64,000 nucleotides of DNA, taken from assembly GCF_001548375.1 (NCBI RefSeq), contig NZ_AP017295.1, positions 2,390,501 through 2,454,500 of the forward strand, written 5' to 3'. The DNA is from Nostoc sp. NIES-3756. GTDB lineage: Bacteria; Cyanobacteriota; Cyanobacteriia; Cyanobacteriales; Nostocaceae. Positions 27,543-36,835 of this stretch are shown here, piece by piece. The notes under the pieces were generated by a model. The model was not told the origin of the DNA, searched no databases, and saw only the letters and a list, made by a program, of their open reading frames with translations. The position numbers were made by a program, and so were the translations under genes. Within the stretch, counting starts at the first letter, position 1; every line of letters starts with the position of its first letter.

Positions 27543-28127
27543 ATGACTAATATCAAAACTTTGTTAAGTAAACTACATCACTTAACCTCTACTAATCAAC
27601 TGGAACAATTACCAAAAAAAACTGTTACCCTAGCGGAAATTAATATTGATTGGCTCAAAGCTGCTGGGATTAGAGGTGTAATCCTTGACCTAGATAACAC
27701 TATTATTTCCGAAGATGATCGCTATCTTTCCCCTTGGGCGGAAGATTGGATTGCTCAAGCTAAGTTAGCAGGTTTAAAACTTTTCATCCTGTCCAATGGA
27801 AAACGTCGCTACCGGGTCAAATATTGGTCACATCGACTCGATATTGCCACCATCAGTCCAGCTAAAAAACCGTTTCCCTCGGCATTCCGTAAAGCCATGA
27901 ATCAGATGCGTTTATCATCCAAAAACGTAGTAGTAATTGGTGATAGTTTGCATACTGACGTTATGGGAGCAAAACTGTGTGGATGTTATTGCATTCAAGT
28001 TGCCAGCCTACCTCATCCCCCCCGATGGTGGGAAAAGTTAGCAGGAAAGTGGGTGCAGATACCTTATCCTCAAGAAAAAGAACTTTGGGATTTTGATGGT
28101 GCTTTTGGTTATAAAATATTTTCCTAA
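27543..28127 (+). CDS. YqeG/GEP4-family HAD phosphatase
   Basis: This 194-residue HAD-superfamily phosphatase has motif I LDLDNT (Asp49, Asp51), motif II LSNG (Ser84), the motif III lysine in AKKPFP and motif IV IGDSLHTDVMGAK (Asp134, Asp139). YqeG-like proteins are related to the GEP4/PGPP1 phosphatidylglycerophosphate phosphatases of yeast and plastids, so phosphatidylglycerol synthesis is one likely role. Its place directly after the DPPR-synthase-like gene also allows a role in removing the 5-phosphate from the lipid-linked sugar. The two cannot be separated from sequence. Confidence 0.82.
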   Translation: MTNIKTLLSKLHHLTSTNQLEQLPKKTVTLAEINIDWLKAAGIRGVILDLDNTIISEDDRYLSPWAEDWIAQAKLAGLKLFILSNGKRRYRVKYWSHRLDIATISPAKKPFPSAFRKAMNQMRLSSKNVVVIGDSLHTDVMGAKLCGCYCIQVASLPHPPRWWEKLAGKWVQIPYPQEKELWDFDGAFGYKIFS

Positions 28128-28222
28128 ATAAGAAGGAAGTTTTTATTTTTGGCAATGAAAGGTGAAAAATTAGATTAATATAGTTATTTCAAATACTTTA
28201 ACCAATTAATCAATTAATATTT

Positions 28223-28561
28223 ATGAGTAATCCTCTTATTTTTGGTTTACTAATTTTAATTACAGTAAGTTTAAATACAATAGCACAAACTTTATTAAAA
28301 CTAGGTGCAGGACAAAATCCTCTCAATTTTTATCTATTAGGTGGGATATGTTGCTATGGCTTAAGTACAGTTTTTTATGTATTGGTATTAGGTAAATTAA
28401 ACTTATCTATTGCTTATCCATTAGTTATTGGATTAACAATTGTAGTAACAACAATTGTTGGGGCTGTAGTTTTGCGAGAAAAAGTATTAGTTACCCAATG
28501 GGTGGGAATAGGTTTGCTGTTGAGTGGAATTAGTGCGATCGCCTTAGCTAAATCCTCTTAA
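28223..28561 (+). CDS. Four-helix SMR/EamA-like small membrane transporter
   Basis: This 112-residue protein has four hydrophobic helices with the small-multidrug-resistance/DMT layout (TIAQTLLKLGAG, YPLVIGLTIVVTTIVGAVVLREKV, QWVGIGLLLSGI). The conserved acidic residue of helix 1 in drug-exporting SMR proteins (Glu14 of EmrE) is not present; the segment reads VSLNTIAQ. That favours the ArnE/ArnF-like group, which flips lipid-linked sugars, over a drug pump. It is followed 58 bases later by the large membrane transferase-like gene. Confidence 0.75.
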   Translation: MSNPLIFGLLILITVSLNTIAQTLLKLGAGQNPLNFYLLGGICCYGLSTVFYVLVLGKLNLSIAYPLVIGLTIVVTTIVGAVVLREKVLVTQWVGIGLLLSGISAIALAKSS

Positions 28562-28619
28562 GTTGTAGCTCTCTGTGTCAAGATAAGCCATCAAATTTTT
28601 AGGATGAAATGGAATATTT

Positions 28620-31600
28620 ATGGAGTTATCCTCTGCCAACCTAAAACTCAGGCTCCGCAGGTTAGCTTATGCAATATACTACCAATTGCAGCTACACCGA
28701 CTTGATATTTTGATTGTCCTTGTCTTAGCAGTACTAGCAGGTATTTTTGTCTATCAAGGATCGCAGTTTGTGAATCCTGAAATAGCAAAAAGTTATACGA
28801 TAAATGTCTGGTTTGGTGCTGACTGTCCGCGTGTTTTTGACGATATGGTACATCCTGGTGCTAACCATTATCGGACTAAGGTTCATCCTTTATTTGTCAT
28901 ATTAACTCTACCATTAGTATTTATCCTCCAGCGAGGATTAGATATTTCAGAAATCACTTCCGTTACATTAGTGATTGCTACTGTAGCGTCCCTATGGTTG
29001 GGGACATTTTTTATCATACTGAGACTAATTGGCTGTCGCCGATTTGATGCCATATTATTTAGTATCTTGGCAATGACAAGTGCAGCATCAGTTTTTTGGT
29101 TTGTTGTTCCAGAAACTTATGCGTTTGGCTCTTTCTCAATTCTTATCGGCCTATGCCTTGTAGCCCTAACACTACATTACTCAATATCTGATGTATGGTA
29201 CGTACTTGTCAGCGCCGCCACATTTAGTATTACAGTGACTAATTGGATGGTAGGCATTCTAGCGACATTAATTAGTCACAGATGGCAACGTGCATTGCAG
29301 ATTACAGTTAATGCCTTCTGTTTAGTAGTCGTTGTATGGGCTGTACAAAAGATAATATTCCCCAGTGTAGAATTTTTTCTGGGCGATCGCGAAGAGAAAC
29401 AATATGTTAATATGCCTGGATCTGGTGGGCCATTAACATCCATCAAATCTTTCATTTTTCACTCGATGGTTATGCCATCATTTAATATATTACCTAATTC
29501 GTTACATCCCAACTGGCCACTCATGAGTGTGCAACACTCATCTCCAGGTTCAGCAAGCATCTGGGGTCACATAGCAGTTGGATTATGGGCTGCACTATTA
29601 GGTCTAGGTATTTGGGCATTATTTACTATTAAAAAACATCAGAAATTTCGTATAGTCCTGGGTTTAACATTACTAGGACAGTTAGGGCTACACACCGTAT
29701 ACGGTGATGAAACATTTTTGTTTTCATTGCATTTTGCACCCTTATTAGTAATCTTAGTAGCATTTAGTACCTTAACTCGCGCCCGCTCATTAGCTTTGGT
29801 GCTAACGGGAATGCTAGTAATCACTGGTAGCGTGAACAACAGTTGGCAATTTAGCAAAGTAACAAAATTTTTCGCATCGTCAATACCACGTCAACAAGTT
29901 CTTCAAGAAATGCGATTGCATCCTGATGAGCCTTGGCCGCGTGGTGTAGGACACGCAGTCTTGGGTGTACCCGGTAGCAATGAAATTGCCAAAGCTTATC
30001 ATGAACCAGGTGGTAGTTTTAGCCCAGCCGTGGCTAGTTTTGGCGTTTCTTTTTGGCTAACAGATCAAGCAGGAAACATTAAAACTACTAGTGATGCAAT
30101 ACCCATCAGTGAAATTCAACAACAGTTGAGTTGGCAAAAAAATCAGTCCACACCAGGAATTTTAACTAATACCAAATACTATCAAGCGCTTTGGTCTATT
30201 AATGGAGAAAAAAGTTGGCTACTCCATCTCCAGCCGCAGATAGACACAACTAGCAAAATGATAGTAGTGATCCGCAGTGTAGGCCCAGCCGGAGGAGCAA
30301 TTAATACCATTGATTGGAATGACAAAAGATTATTAATTAATCAGCGCTGGTCTGTAACACTTGATCAGACTCCCACCAAGGTTGATTTAGGGGAAGAAAG
30401 GCAAAGAAGCTGGAAAACTGAGCGATCGCCTATTAGACAATGGCAAGGGGAGGATGGTTGGGGTTATGCACGCTTGGAATTAAGCAAAAATACTGAAATC
30501 AACTTAGTTATTGAAGATCAAAATATTACCACACCAGCATCTACAACCACCTCAAGTTTTAGTAGTACACAAGCTGCTGTTAAATTAGACCTGCCTAATC
30601 AAGAATTTGTCGCCAGCCTCAACGCCCAAGTAGCCCACATAATGATGGGAACAGTGAAAAACGAATTTCGTCCCGGTGAACCAACTAACTATCCCTTGGC
30701 TTGGTTGCGTGATGCCGCTTACCAGCTTGTAGCCTTGGTTCGTGCGGGACAATTACAAGCGGCAAAAGAACTAGCAACTGACATAGCCCAACGAGATTTC
30801 TTTGGTGGTTTTGGCCCCGAAGCTGATGCACCAGGTTTATCAATTTGGTCGTTGGCAGAACTAGCCAAGCATCTACAACAGCCAGAATACGACCAATGGC
30901 TGTGGCCCCATGTACGCCGGAAAGCCGAATTTATCTTAAAAATGCTGACAACTGAGGTAGCGATTCACCAACCAGTAGACGGCCCAGTTGTACCAGCCAG
31001 CAAAAAAGATCCCCAGTTAACTTTAGTTGCTGAACCAGCCCGTAACGGTTTGATTGTCGGTCGAATGGATCACCATCGTCCTCTACTATTTATCAACGCT
31101 GTTAGTTACCGTGGATTACTTGATGCTGCGTCCCTAGCCGATAGAGTCAATCAAACTGCTGATGCGCGGCGTTGGCGAGATGCCGCGACAAAGTTGCAAA
31201 GCGCTTGGAAAAGAGCCTTTAAACCACCAGAATCAAAAAATGACCGGACTTATATTAGTAGCCTTTGGCCGACATGGGTAGGGAGTTCAGATAAAAAGCA
31301 ACTATCCCAAGGCTTAGAAGCAAGATGGAATAGGCTGCGCGATGCCCAAGGAGGATTTAAAAAAACGCCTTTGTGGACTTATTTTGATATTGCTGAGGCT
31401 CACCAATGGCTGTTTCTCAACCAGAGCGATCGCGTTTGGAAAACATTAAACTGGTTTTGGCAGCATCAAGCATCCCCCGGACTGTACACTTGGTGGGAAG
31501 GACAAGGCGAAGAAAATACTTCTAAACGTTGGGAAGATGTCAGAGGTTGGGTGAACCCTCCACATGTCACACCACATTACTGGACTGCTGCGGAGATGTT

Positions 31601-31859
31601 GTTGTTGCAACTAGATATGCTAGCTTACACAGATATAACTGCTAGCGAACCAACCATAGTGATTGGTGCAGGAATCCCACAAACATGGCTTAATCAACCT
31701 ATGAGTGTCCAAAACTTACCAATACCTAATGGTTCATTAAATTGGCAATGGGACGGTAAGCAAATGCAAGTTAAGTTACGGGGTACTAAAGTTACAGTTA
31801 ACTTAGCATCTACATTTCCTAAGGACACTCCTTTAAAAGTTGATTACGTTGTTAACTAG
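28620..31859 (+). CDS. GT-C-like membrane protein fused to an (alpha/alpha)6 glycosidase-like domain
   Basis: The 1079-residue protein has two parts. Residues ~25-430 contain about a dozen hydrophobic helices with a first loop NVWFGADCPRVFDDMVHPG and YRTKVHPLFVI, like GT-C polyprenyl-phosphate-sugar transferases. After a beta-rich stretch (~450-640), residues ~640-1010 look like an (alpha/alpha)6-barrel carbohydrate-active domain: EPTNYPLAWLRDAAYQLVAL, DFFGGFGPEADAPGLSIWSL, ISSLWPTW, WTYFDIAEAHQWLF, TWWEGQGEE, TPHYWTAAEMLLLQLDML. The fold resembles GH15/GH63/GH37-type enzymes. The C-terminal domain would face the periplasm. I know no described protein with this exact architecture. It ends at a bidirectional hairpin. 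Confidence 0.75.
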   Translation: MELSSANLKLRLRRLAYAIYYQLQLHRLDILIVLVLAVLAGIFVYQGSQFVNPEIAKSYTINVWFGADCPRVFDDMVHPGANHYRTKVHPLFVILTLPLVFILQRGLDISEITSVTLVIATVASLWLGTFFIILRLIGCRRFDAILFSILAMTSAASVFWFVVPETYAFGSFSILIGLCLVALTLHYSISDVWYVLVSAATFSITVTNWMVGILATLISHRWQRALQITVNAFCLVVVVWAVQKIIFPSVEFFLGDREEKQYVNMPGSGGPLTSIKSFIFHSMVMPSFNILPNSLHPNWPLMSVQHSSPGSASIWGHIAVGLWAALLGLGIWALFTIKKHQKFRIVLGLTLLGQLGLHTVYGDETFLFSLHFAPLLVILVAFSTLTRARSLALVLTGMLVITGSVNNSWQFSKVTKFFASSIPRQQVLQEMRLHPDEPWPRGVGHAVLGVPGSNEIAKAYHEPGGSFSPAVASFGVSFWLTDQAGNIKTTSDAIPISEIQQQLSWQKNQSTPGILTNTKYYQALWSINGEKSWLLHLQPQIDTTSKMIVVIRSVGPAGGAINTIDWNDKRLLINQRWSVTLDQTPTKVDLGEERQRSWKTERSPIRQWQGEDGWGYARLELSKNTEINLVIEDQNITTPASTTTSSFSSTQAAVKLDLPNQEFVASLNAQVAHIMMGTVKNEFRPGEPTNYPLAWLRDAAYQLVALVRAGQLQAAKELATDIAQRDFFGGFGPEADAPGLSIWSLAELAKHLQQPEYDQWLWPHVRRKAEFILKMLTTEVAIHQPVDGPVVPASKKDPQLTLVAEPARNGLIVGRMDHHRPLLFINAVSYRGLLDAASLADRVNQTADARRWRDAATKLQSAWKRAFKPPESKNDRTYISSLWPTWVGSSDKKQLSQGLEARWNRLRDAQGGFKKTPLWTYFDIAEAHQWLFLNQSDRVWKTLNWFWQHQASPGLYTWWEGQGEENTSKRWEDVRGWVNPPHVTPHYWTAAEMLLLQLDMLAYTDITASEPTIVIGAGIPQTWLNQPMSVQNLPIPNGSLNWQWDGKQMQVKLRGTKVTVNLASTFPKDTPLKVDYVVN

Positions 31860-31860
31860 T

Positions 31861-31919
31861 ACCACAAAGCGGAAGTCCTAAAGCCTCATATAATAGGCTG
31901 GCTTTGTTTCCGCCGTGGT
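31861..31919. terminator. Strong hairpin between convergent genes
   Basis: ACCAC..GCGGAA pairs with TTCCGC.GTGGT, with an inner AGCC/GGCT stem. It sits between the stop of the fusion protein (plus strand) and the stop of the epimerase gene (minus strand), where a bidirectional terminator is expected. T-tracts are weak. Confidence 0.55.
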
Positions 31920-31938
31920 TTACTAGTTTGTTCATTGA

Positions 31939-32889
31939 CTAAGTATATAAAGACTTTACCCACTGCCACTCTTGAACTAAACCCTCCTTCAAAGTGACAT
32001 TTGGCGCATATCCTAAAATTTTTCGTGCTTTCGATACATCAGCAGCCGTGTGGCGTGCGTCTCCCATCGCTTTATCTATGTGATTTCGCTTAATTGGCTG
32101 ACCAACGATTTGTTCCATTGTGTCCAGCACCTCAGCTAAAACCACCCTACTGCCACCACCAATGTTAAATATTTCTCCAACAGCCTCCAATTCTCTAGCA
32201 GCCGCTAAATTTGCCGCTACAGCATCACTTACAAACGTAAAATCACGAGTTTGCTGTCCATCACCGTAGACAGGAATCGCCTCATCCTGTAAAACAGATT
32301 TAAAAAACTTATGGAAAGCCATATCAGGGCGCTGTCTAGGGCCATAAACGGTAAAATAACGTAGAGCCACAAAAGGCACACCAAAGTTTTTGTGATACAG
32401 CCCACACAAACGTTCGGCAGCTAGCTTTGTGATGCCATAAGGAGAAACTGGTTGCGGAGGAATCCCTTCATGGGTAGGTAGTGTTTCGGCATCACCATAC
32501 ACACTAGAAGTAGATGCAAATACGAGTCTAGTTAATTTTTTCGCATCTTTAGCCGCTTCCAACAAAACTTGTGTAGCATTAATGTTGCGTTCAGTGTAAG
32601 CCCGAAATCCCTTACCCCAACTCGCTCTGACACCTGCCTGCGCCGCCTGATGGTAAACCACAGTGACATCTTGCAGCAGTGTCTGCCAATCCAAAAATTG
32701 AATATCTCCCTCGATAAAAGTAAAGTTAGGTGAAGATTGTAAATGAGCAATGTTCTTCCGTTTTAAGAAAGGGTCATAGTAATCGTTAACTTCATCAATC
32801 CCAATTACATCTTCACCTTGTTTGAGCAAGGCTTCTACTAGATGCGAACCAATAAACCCTGCTGCTCCAGTAACTATAATTTTTGCCAT
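31939..32889 (-). CDS. NAD-dependent sugar-nucleotide epimerase/dehydratase
   Basis: This 316-residue extended short-chain dehydrogenase is of the UDP-glucose/UDP-glucuronate 4-epimerase group. It shows GAAGFIGSH at residues 8-16, HQAAQAGVR (the AAQAGVRxS motif typical of UDP-glucuronate 4-epimerases), the catalytic Ser in STSSVYGD, YGITKLAAE (YxxxK) and LRYFTVYGPRQRPDMAF. It supplies nucleotide sugars, perhaps UDP-galacturonate or UDP-galactose, for surface glycans. It is convergent with the GT-C fusion gene; the shared topic of glycan synthesis may be meaningful. Confidence 0.88.
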   Translation of the reverse strand: MAKIIVTGAAGFIGSHLVEALLKQGEDVIGIDEVNDYYDPFLKRKNIAHLQSSPNFTFIEGDIQFLDWQTLLQDVTVVYHQAAQAGVRASWGKGFRAYTERNINATQVLLEAAKDAKKLTRLVFASTSSVYGDAETLPTHEGIPPQPVSPYGITKLAAERLCGLYHKNFGVPFVALRYFTVYGPRQRPDMAFHKFFKSVLQDEAIPVYGDGQQTRDFTFVSDAVAANLAAARELEAVGEIFNIGGGSRVVLAEVLDTMEQIVGQPIKRNHIDKAMGDARHTAADVSKARKILGYAPNVTLKEGLVQEWQWVKSLYT

Positions 32890-33049
32890 GTTACCTATTT
32901 TATTTTTATGTTCTAAGTCTTTATATCTACAGGTTAATAGTGACGATGAGATAAAGTCATTATTTCCTAGTTAGTTTTAAAACAATTATGCTGAGTTTGG
33001 CAAATTAACTAGAACTGGAAGGGAGATGAGGAAGATTTATAACTCAGCA
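32890..33049. other. Intergenic stretch, no gene seen
   Basis: AT-rich upstream region of the epimerase, running into a block of dispersed repeats. Confidence 0.35.
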
Positions 33050-33107
33050 CGGGCTGAACGCCCCGCTACCGCTAACAGGACGCGCTAAACGCGCCGCTAC
33101 CGCTAAC
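33050..33107. repeat. Two tandem copies of a GC-rich dispersed repeat
   Basis: CGGGCTGAACGCCCCGCTACCGCTAAC-like and ACGCGCTAAACGCGCCGCTACCGCTAAC-like units stand side by side, within actcagcac/actcatcactcagcac repeats. They are the complement of the units at 15551 and 21386. Confidence 0.7.
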
Positions 33108-33265
33108 AGCACTCATCACTCAGCACTTGCATCAGTGTCAGATTTGGGGAAAAATTGATCCGCGAGTAGTTTGATACCAATTCCCCAGAAGCCAATATCT
33201 GGGTTTCTTAATATTGAATTTTGAATTGGTACTTCTCGTTTTGCCAGAGACGCAAGAGGAAATCA

Positions 33266-34543
33266 GTGAAAGTTATAGTTGTAGGTAACGGGGGACGGGA
33301 ACACGCTCTAGCGTGGAAACTGTTGCAATCACCGCAAGTTGAGCAAGTTGCCTGTGTGCCAGGAAATGGGGGAACGGCAACTCTGGCACGTTGCCAAAAT
33401 GTACCTTTAGCAGTAGATGATTTTGCCGGAATTGGCGAATACGCCTTGACTCAAGGTTTTTCTTTGGTGGTAGTCGGGCCAGAAGTGCCTTTAGCTAAGG
33501 GAATCACCGACTATCTGCAAGATAAAGGATTAAAGGTATTTGGCCCAAGTAGAGCCGGGGCGCAGATTGAAGCGAGTAAGGCTTGGGCAAAAGCGCTGAT
33601 GCAGGAAGCGGGTATTCCTACTGCTAAGGCTGCGGTATTTACGGAGGCAGCAGCAGCCAAGTCATACATCAGAGCGCAGGGAGTGCCGATAGTAGTTAAA
33701 GCCGATGGTTTAGCGGCGGGTAAGGGTGTTACCGTTGCCGAAACCATAGAACAGGCAGAAAGCGCCATTGATGCTATCTTTCAAGGGCAGTTCGGCAGCG
33801 CTGGGGAGTTCGCCGTCATTGAAGAATGCTTGATTGGACAAGAAGTCTCAGTATTAGCCTTAACGGATGGAGTAACAATTCGACCCTTGCTTCCAGCCCA
33901 AGACCATAAGCGGATAGGAGAGGGTGATACAGGAGATAATACCGGAGGGATGGGAGCCTACGCCCCAGCACCTATTGCCACACCAGAGATTATGGCAAGG
34001 GTACAAACAGAAGTTTTAGAGAGAGCGATCGCAGCTTTAAAATCCAAAGGTATAGATTATCGTGGTGTACTCTACGCCGGCTTGATGATTGCACCCAGTG
34101 GGGATTTTAAAGTTCTAGAATTTAACTGCCGCTTTGGCGACCCAGAAACGCAAGTTATTCTCCCCCTGTTAGCCACACCCCTAGAGGAGTTAATTCTCGC
34201 TTGTGTAGAACAACGTTTAGGTGAACTACCCCCCATAGCTTGGCAAACAGGAGCATCCGCCACCGTAGTAGCAGCTTCTGGTGGTTATCCTGGGGATTAT
34301 GAAAAAGGCAAAGTCATTACAGGTATCCCCCAAGCAGAAACCACAGGCGCGACAGTGTTTCATGCAGGCACAAAATTAAACGAGCAGCAACAAATAGTTA
34401 CAGACGGCGGCAGAGTCCTAAACGTAACAGGAATCGGAGAAAATTTTGAACAAGCCCTCGCACAAGCGTACACTGGAATTAAGTCCATTGACTTTTCGGG
34501 CATATACTACAGGAAAGACATTGGGCATAGAGTTCTTAATTGA
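33266..34543 (+). CDS. purD: Phosphoribosylamine-glycine ligase
   Basis: PurD joins phosphoribosylamine and glycine with ATP in purine synthesis. The protein shows the N-terminal motif KVIVVGNGGREHAL, the ATP-grasp segment PIVVKADGLAAGKGVTVA, LIGQEVSVLALTDG, QDHKRIGEGDTGDNTGGMGA and EFNCRFGDPETQ. I place the start at the GTG at 33266 (VKVIVV), preceded by AAGAGGA, because residues from the upstream TTG at 33221 do not match the family. The normal length for PurD (~425 residues) follows. It lies directly upstream of nblS, an order seen in other cyanobacteria. Confidence 0.95.
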   Translation: MKVIVVGNGGREHALAWKLLQSPQVEQVACVPGNGGTATLARCQNVPLAVDDFAGIGEYALTQGFSLVVVGPEVPLAKGITDYLQDKGLKVFGPSRAGAQIEASKAWAKALMQEAGIPTAKAAVFTEAAAAKSYIRAQGVPIVVKADGLAAGKGVTVAETIEQAESAIDAIFQGQFGSAGEFAVIEECLIGQEVSVLALTDGVTIRPLLPAQDHKRIGEGDTGDNTGGMGAYAPAPIATPEIMARVQTEVLERAIAALKSKGIDYRGVLYAGLMIAPSGDFKVLEFNCRFGDPETQVILPLLATPLEELILACVEQRLGELPPIAWQTGASATVVAASGGYPGDYEKGKVITGIPQAETTGATVFHAGTKLNEQQQIVTDGGRVLNVTGIGENFEQALAQAYTGIKSIDFSGIYYRKDIGHRVLN

Positions 34544-34549
34544 CTGTTA

Positions 34550-34590
34550 ATTGTTGACTATGGACTATGGACTAATGACTAATGACCAAA
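34550..34590. repeat. Degenerate repeat GACTATGGACTATGGACTAA
   Basis: A run of gactatggactatggactaatgactaatgac between purD and nblS, the same family as at 21466, 22424 and 56012. Confidence 0.6.
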
Positions 34591-34652
34591 ATAACTGTTA
34601 ATTTTTAAGTTGTTGGGGTTGATATCAAGAGCTACTAACAACTTTAATTGAG

Positions 34653-36605
34653 ATGCTGGCGCTGTTAAAAACAATTCGAGAAGCGATCGCCAATTGGTGG
34701 TCAGAGTTCACCCTCCAAACTAAACTGTTAGCCGCAGCCACTTTAGTGGTTTCCTTGGTGATGAGTGGTTTGACATTTTGGGCGGTGAACACAATTCAAC
34801 AAGATGCCCGAATGAATGACACTCGGTTTGGGCGAGATTTAGGGCTGCTTTTGGCTGCTAATGTTGCACCCCTAGTGGCTGACCATAATCTCACCGAGGT
34901 TGCCCAGTTTTCCCAACGCTTCTACAGCACCACCTCTAGCGTGCGCTATATGCTCTACGCTGATGAAACTGGGAAAATCTTTTTTGGCATTCCTTTTTGG
35001 GAACCAGAGGTGGAAAACTCCCTCTCCATTGAGCGACGCATCCAACTACCAGAAGATTACCCTGGTGATGGTGACAAGCCAATGGTGCGGCAACACATGA
35101 GTCCAGATGGAGTTGTGACTGATGTGTTTATCCCCCTGATTGTCGATAAAAAATACTTAGGTGTATTGGCTATTGGCATCAACCCCAACCAAATAGCTGT
35201 CACCTCTACTAATTTCACTCGTGATGTGACCATTGCTGTGTTCATCACAATTTGGGTCATGGTGATTTTGGCAGGGGTGGTAAATGCTTTGACCATCACC
35301 AAGCCCATCAAGGAATTATTGGTAGGGGTAAAACAAATCGCCGCCGGGAATTTCAAGCAGCGTATTGATTTGCCCTTGGGAGGCGAATTAGGTGAGTTAA
35401 TCCTCAATTTTAACGAGATGGCAGAGCGCCTAGAGCGTTATGAAGAACAAAATATTGAGGAACTCACAGCAGAAAAAGCCAAACTCGAAACTTTAGTTTC
35501 TACCATCGCCGACGGTGCTGTGTTGATTGATAACAATATGCAGGTGATTTTAGTCAACCCCACAGCAAGACACATTTTTGGTTGGGAAGGGGCAGATGAT
35601 GTGGTAGGGAGTAATGTATTACACCACTTACCCCCGACAATACAAATGGAAATCACCAGAACCTTGTACGAGATGGCATCTGGTGAATGCGAAAGTGCCG
35701 AGTTTCGCCTTACCCTCAGCCAACCCAGCAAACGCACAATTCGGATTCTTTTAACTACAGTCCTCGACTTGCAACGGGAAAATATCAAAGGCATTGCCAT
35801 CACAGTTCAAGATATTACCCGTGAAGTGGAGTTAAATGAGGCTAAAAGCCAATTTATCAGTAACGTTTCCCATGAACTGCGAACACCGTTATTTAATATC
35901 AAATCTTTTATTGAAACCTTGCACGACTACGGCGAGGATTTAAGCTTAGAAGAACGCAAGGAATTTCTGCAAACTGTTAACAATGAAACAGACCGTTTGA
36001 CTCGCTTAGTTAACGATGTTTTAGATTTATCTAAGCTAGAATCTGGTCGTAGCTACAACTTTGATGGGGTAGATTTAGCCCAGGCGATTGAACAAACATT
36101 GCGTACCTATCAACTCAACGCCAGAGATAAAGGTATTGAACTCATTCAAGAGGTCGCCCCTGGATTACCACTAGTTTTAGGCAATTACGACTTGTTATTA
36201 CAAGTCCTAGCGAATTTGGTCGGAAATGCCCTTAAATTCACTTCCGCAGGTGGCAAAATAGCCATTCGTACCTACAAGCTAGACCCTAAAGCCAATTCTC
36301 CCAATCATTCTGCCCAGGTGCGTGTAGAAGTTTCTGACACTGGTATTGGTATCGCCCCAGAAGACCAACAAGCCATTTTTGACCGTTTCTTCCGGGTAGA
36401 AAACAGGGTTCACACCTTGGAGGGTACAGGTTTAGGCTTGTCAATTGTGAGAAATATCGTGGAACGACACCACAGTAAAGTCAATCTAGTCAGTGAAGTC
36501 GGTGTTGGTACTACTTTTTGGTTCGACTTGACCTTGTTTGAAGAAGAAGCGCCAAAAAAGATGGCTGAACTTACAGGTGAACAAGCTACACTACCTGCTG
36601 TTTAG
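34653..36605 (+). CDS. nblS: NblS/Hik33-type sensor histidine kinase
   Basis: NblS (Hik33, DspA) is the essential cyanobacterial kinase that controls high-light, nutrient-stress and photosynthesis genes, working with RpaB. The 650-residue protein has a transmembrane segment at ~24-46, a periplasmic region (~47-185), a second transmembrane segment (~190-212), HAMP (~213-265), PAS (~270-395), the H-box VSHELRTPLFNIKSF (~His409) and an HATPase domain (NLVGNALKFT, DTGIGIAPEDQ, GTGLGLSIV). Length, domain order and position after purD all fit NblS. Confidence 0.92.
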   Translation: MLALLKTIREAIANWWSEFTLQTKLLAAATLVVSLVMSGLTFWAVNTIQQDARMNDTRFGRDLGLLLAANVAPLVADHNLTEVAQFSQRFYSTTSSVRYMLYADETGKIFFGIPFWEPEVENSLSIERRIQLPEDYPGDGDKPMVRQHMSPDGVVTDVFIPLIVDKKYLGVLAIGINPNQIAVTSTNFTRDVTIAVFITIWVMVILAGVVNALTITKPIKELLVGVKQIAAGNFKQRIDLPLGGELGELILNFNEMAERLERYEEQNIEELTAEKAKLETLVSTIADGAVLIDNNMQVILVNPTARHIFGWEGADDVVGSNVLHHLPPTIQMEITRTLYEMASGECESAEFRLTLSQPSKRTIRILLTTVLDLQRENIKGIAITVQDITREVELNEAKSQFISNVSHELRTPLFNIKSFIETLHDYGEDLSLEERKEFLQTVNNETDRLTRLVNDVLDLSKLESGRSYNFDGVDLAQAIEQTLRTYQLNARDKGIELIQEVAPGLPLVLGNYDLLLQVLANLVGNALKFTSAGGKIAIRTYKLDPKANSPNHSAQVRVEVSDTGIGIAPEDQQAIFDRFFRVENRVHTLEGTGLGLSIVRNIVERHHSKVNLVSEVGVGTTFWFDLTLFEEEAPKKMAELTGEQATLPAV

Positions 36606-36737
36606 TAGTGAGTGGCAAGTCAAAGAAAATAACTAATAACTAGGGACTTCCAACGAGAAAACATCCTAAAAAATGTATATTTTATCTATTTTGCCGGGAA
36701 GACCTCATACGCAGTGAAACGAAGTGTAGGGGATATT

Positions 36738-36776
36738 AAAAAAATTACCCTAGTATGGTCGTTTTCCAGACTAGGG
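36738..36776 (-). terminator. Terminator of the RTX-type gene
   Basis: On the minus strand CCCTAGT pairs with ACTAGGG and is followed by a run of T residues (A-run at 36738-36744 on the plus strand). It lies ~60 bases after the stop at 36836. Confidence 0.65.
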
Positions 36777-36835
36777 AAAAATAGTTAATTAATAACAAGC
36801 TTGGATTGTGTTAATTTCCGAAACGACAAAGTTGA

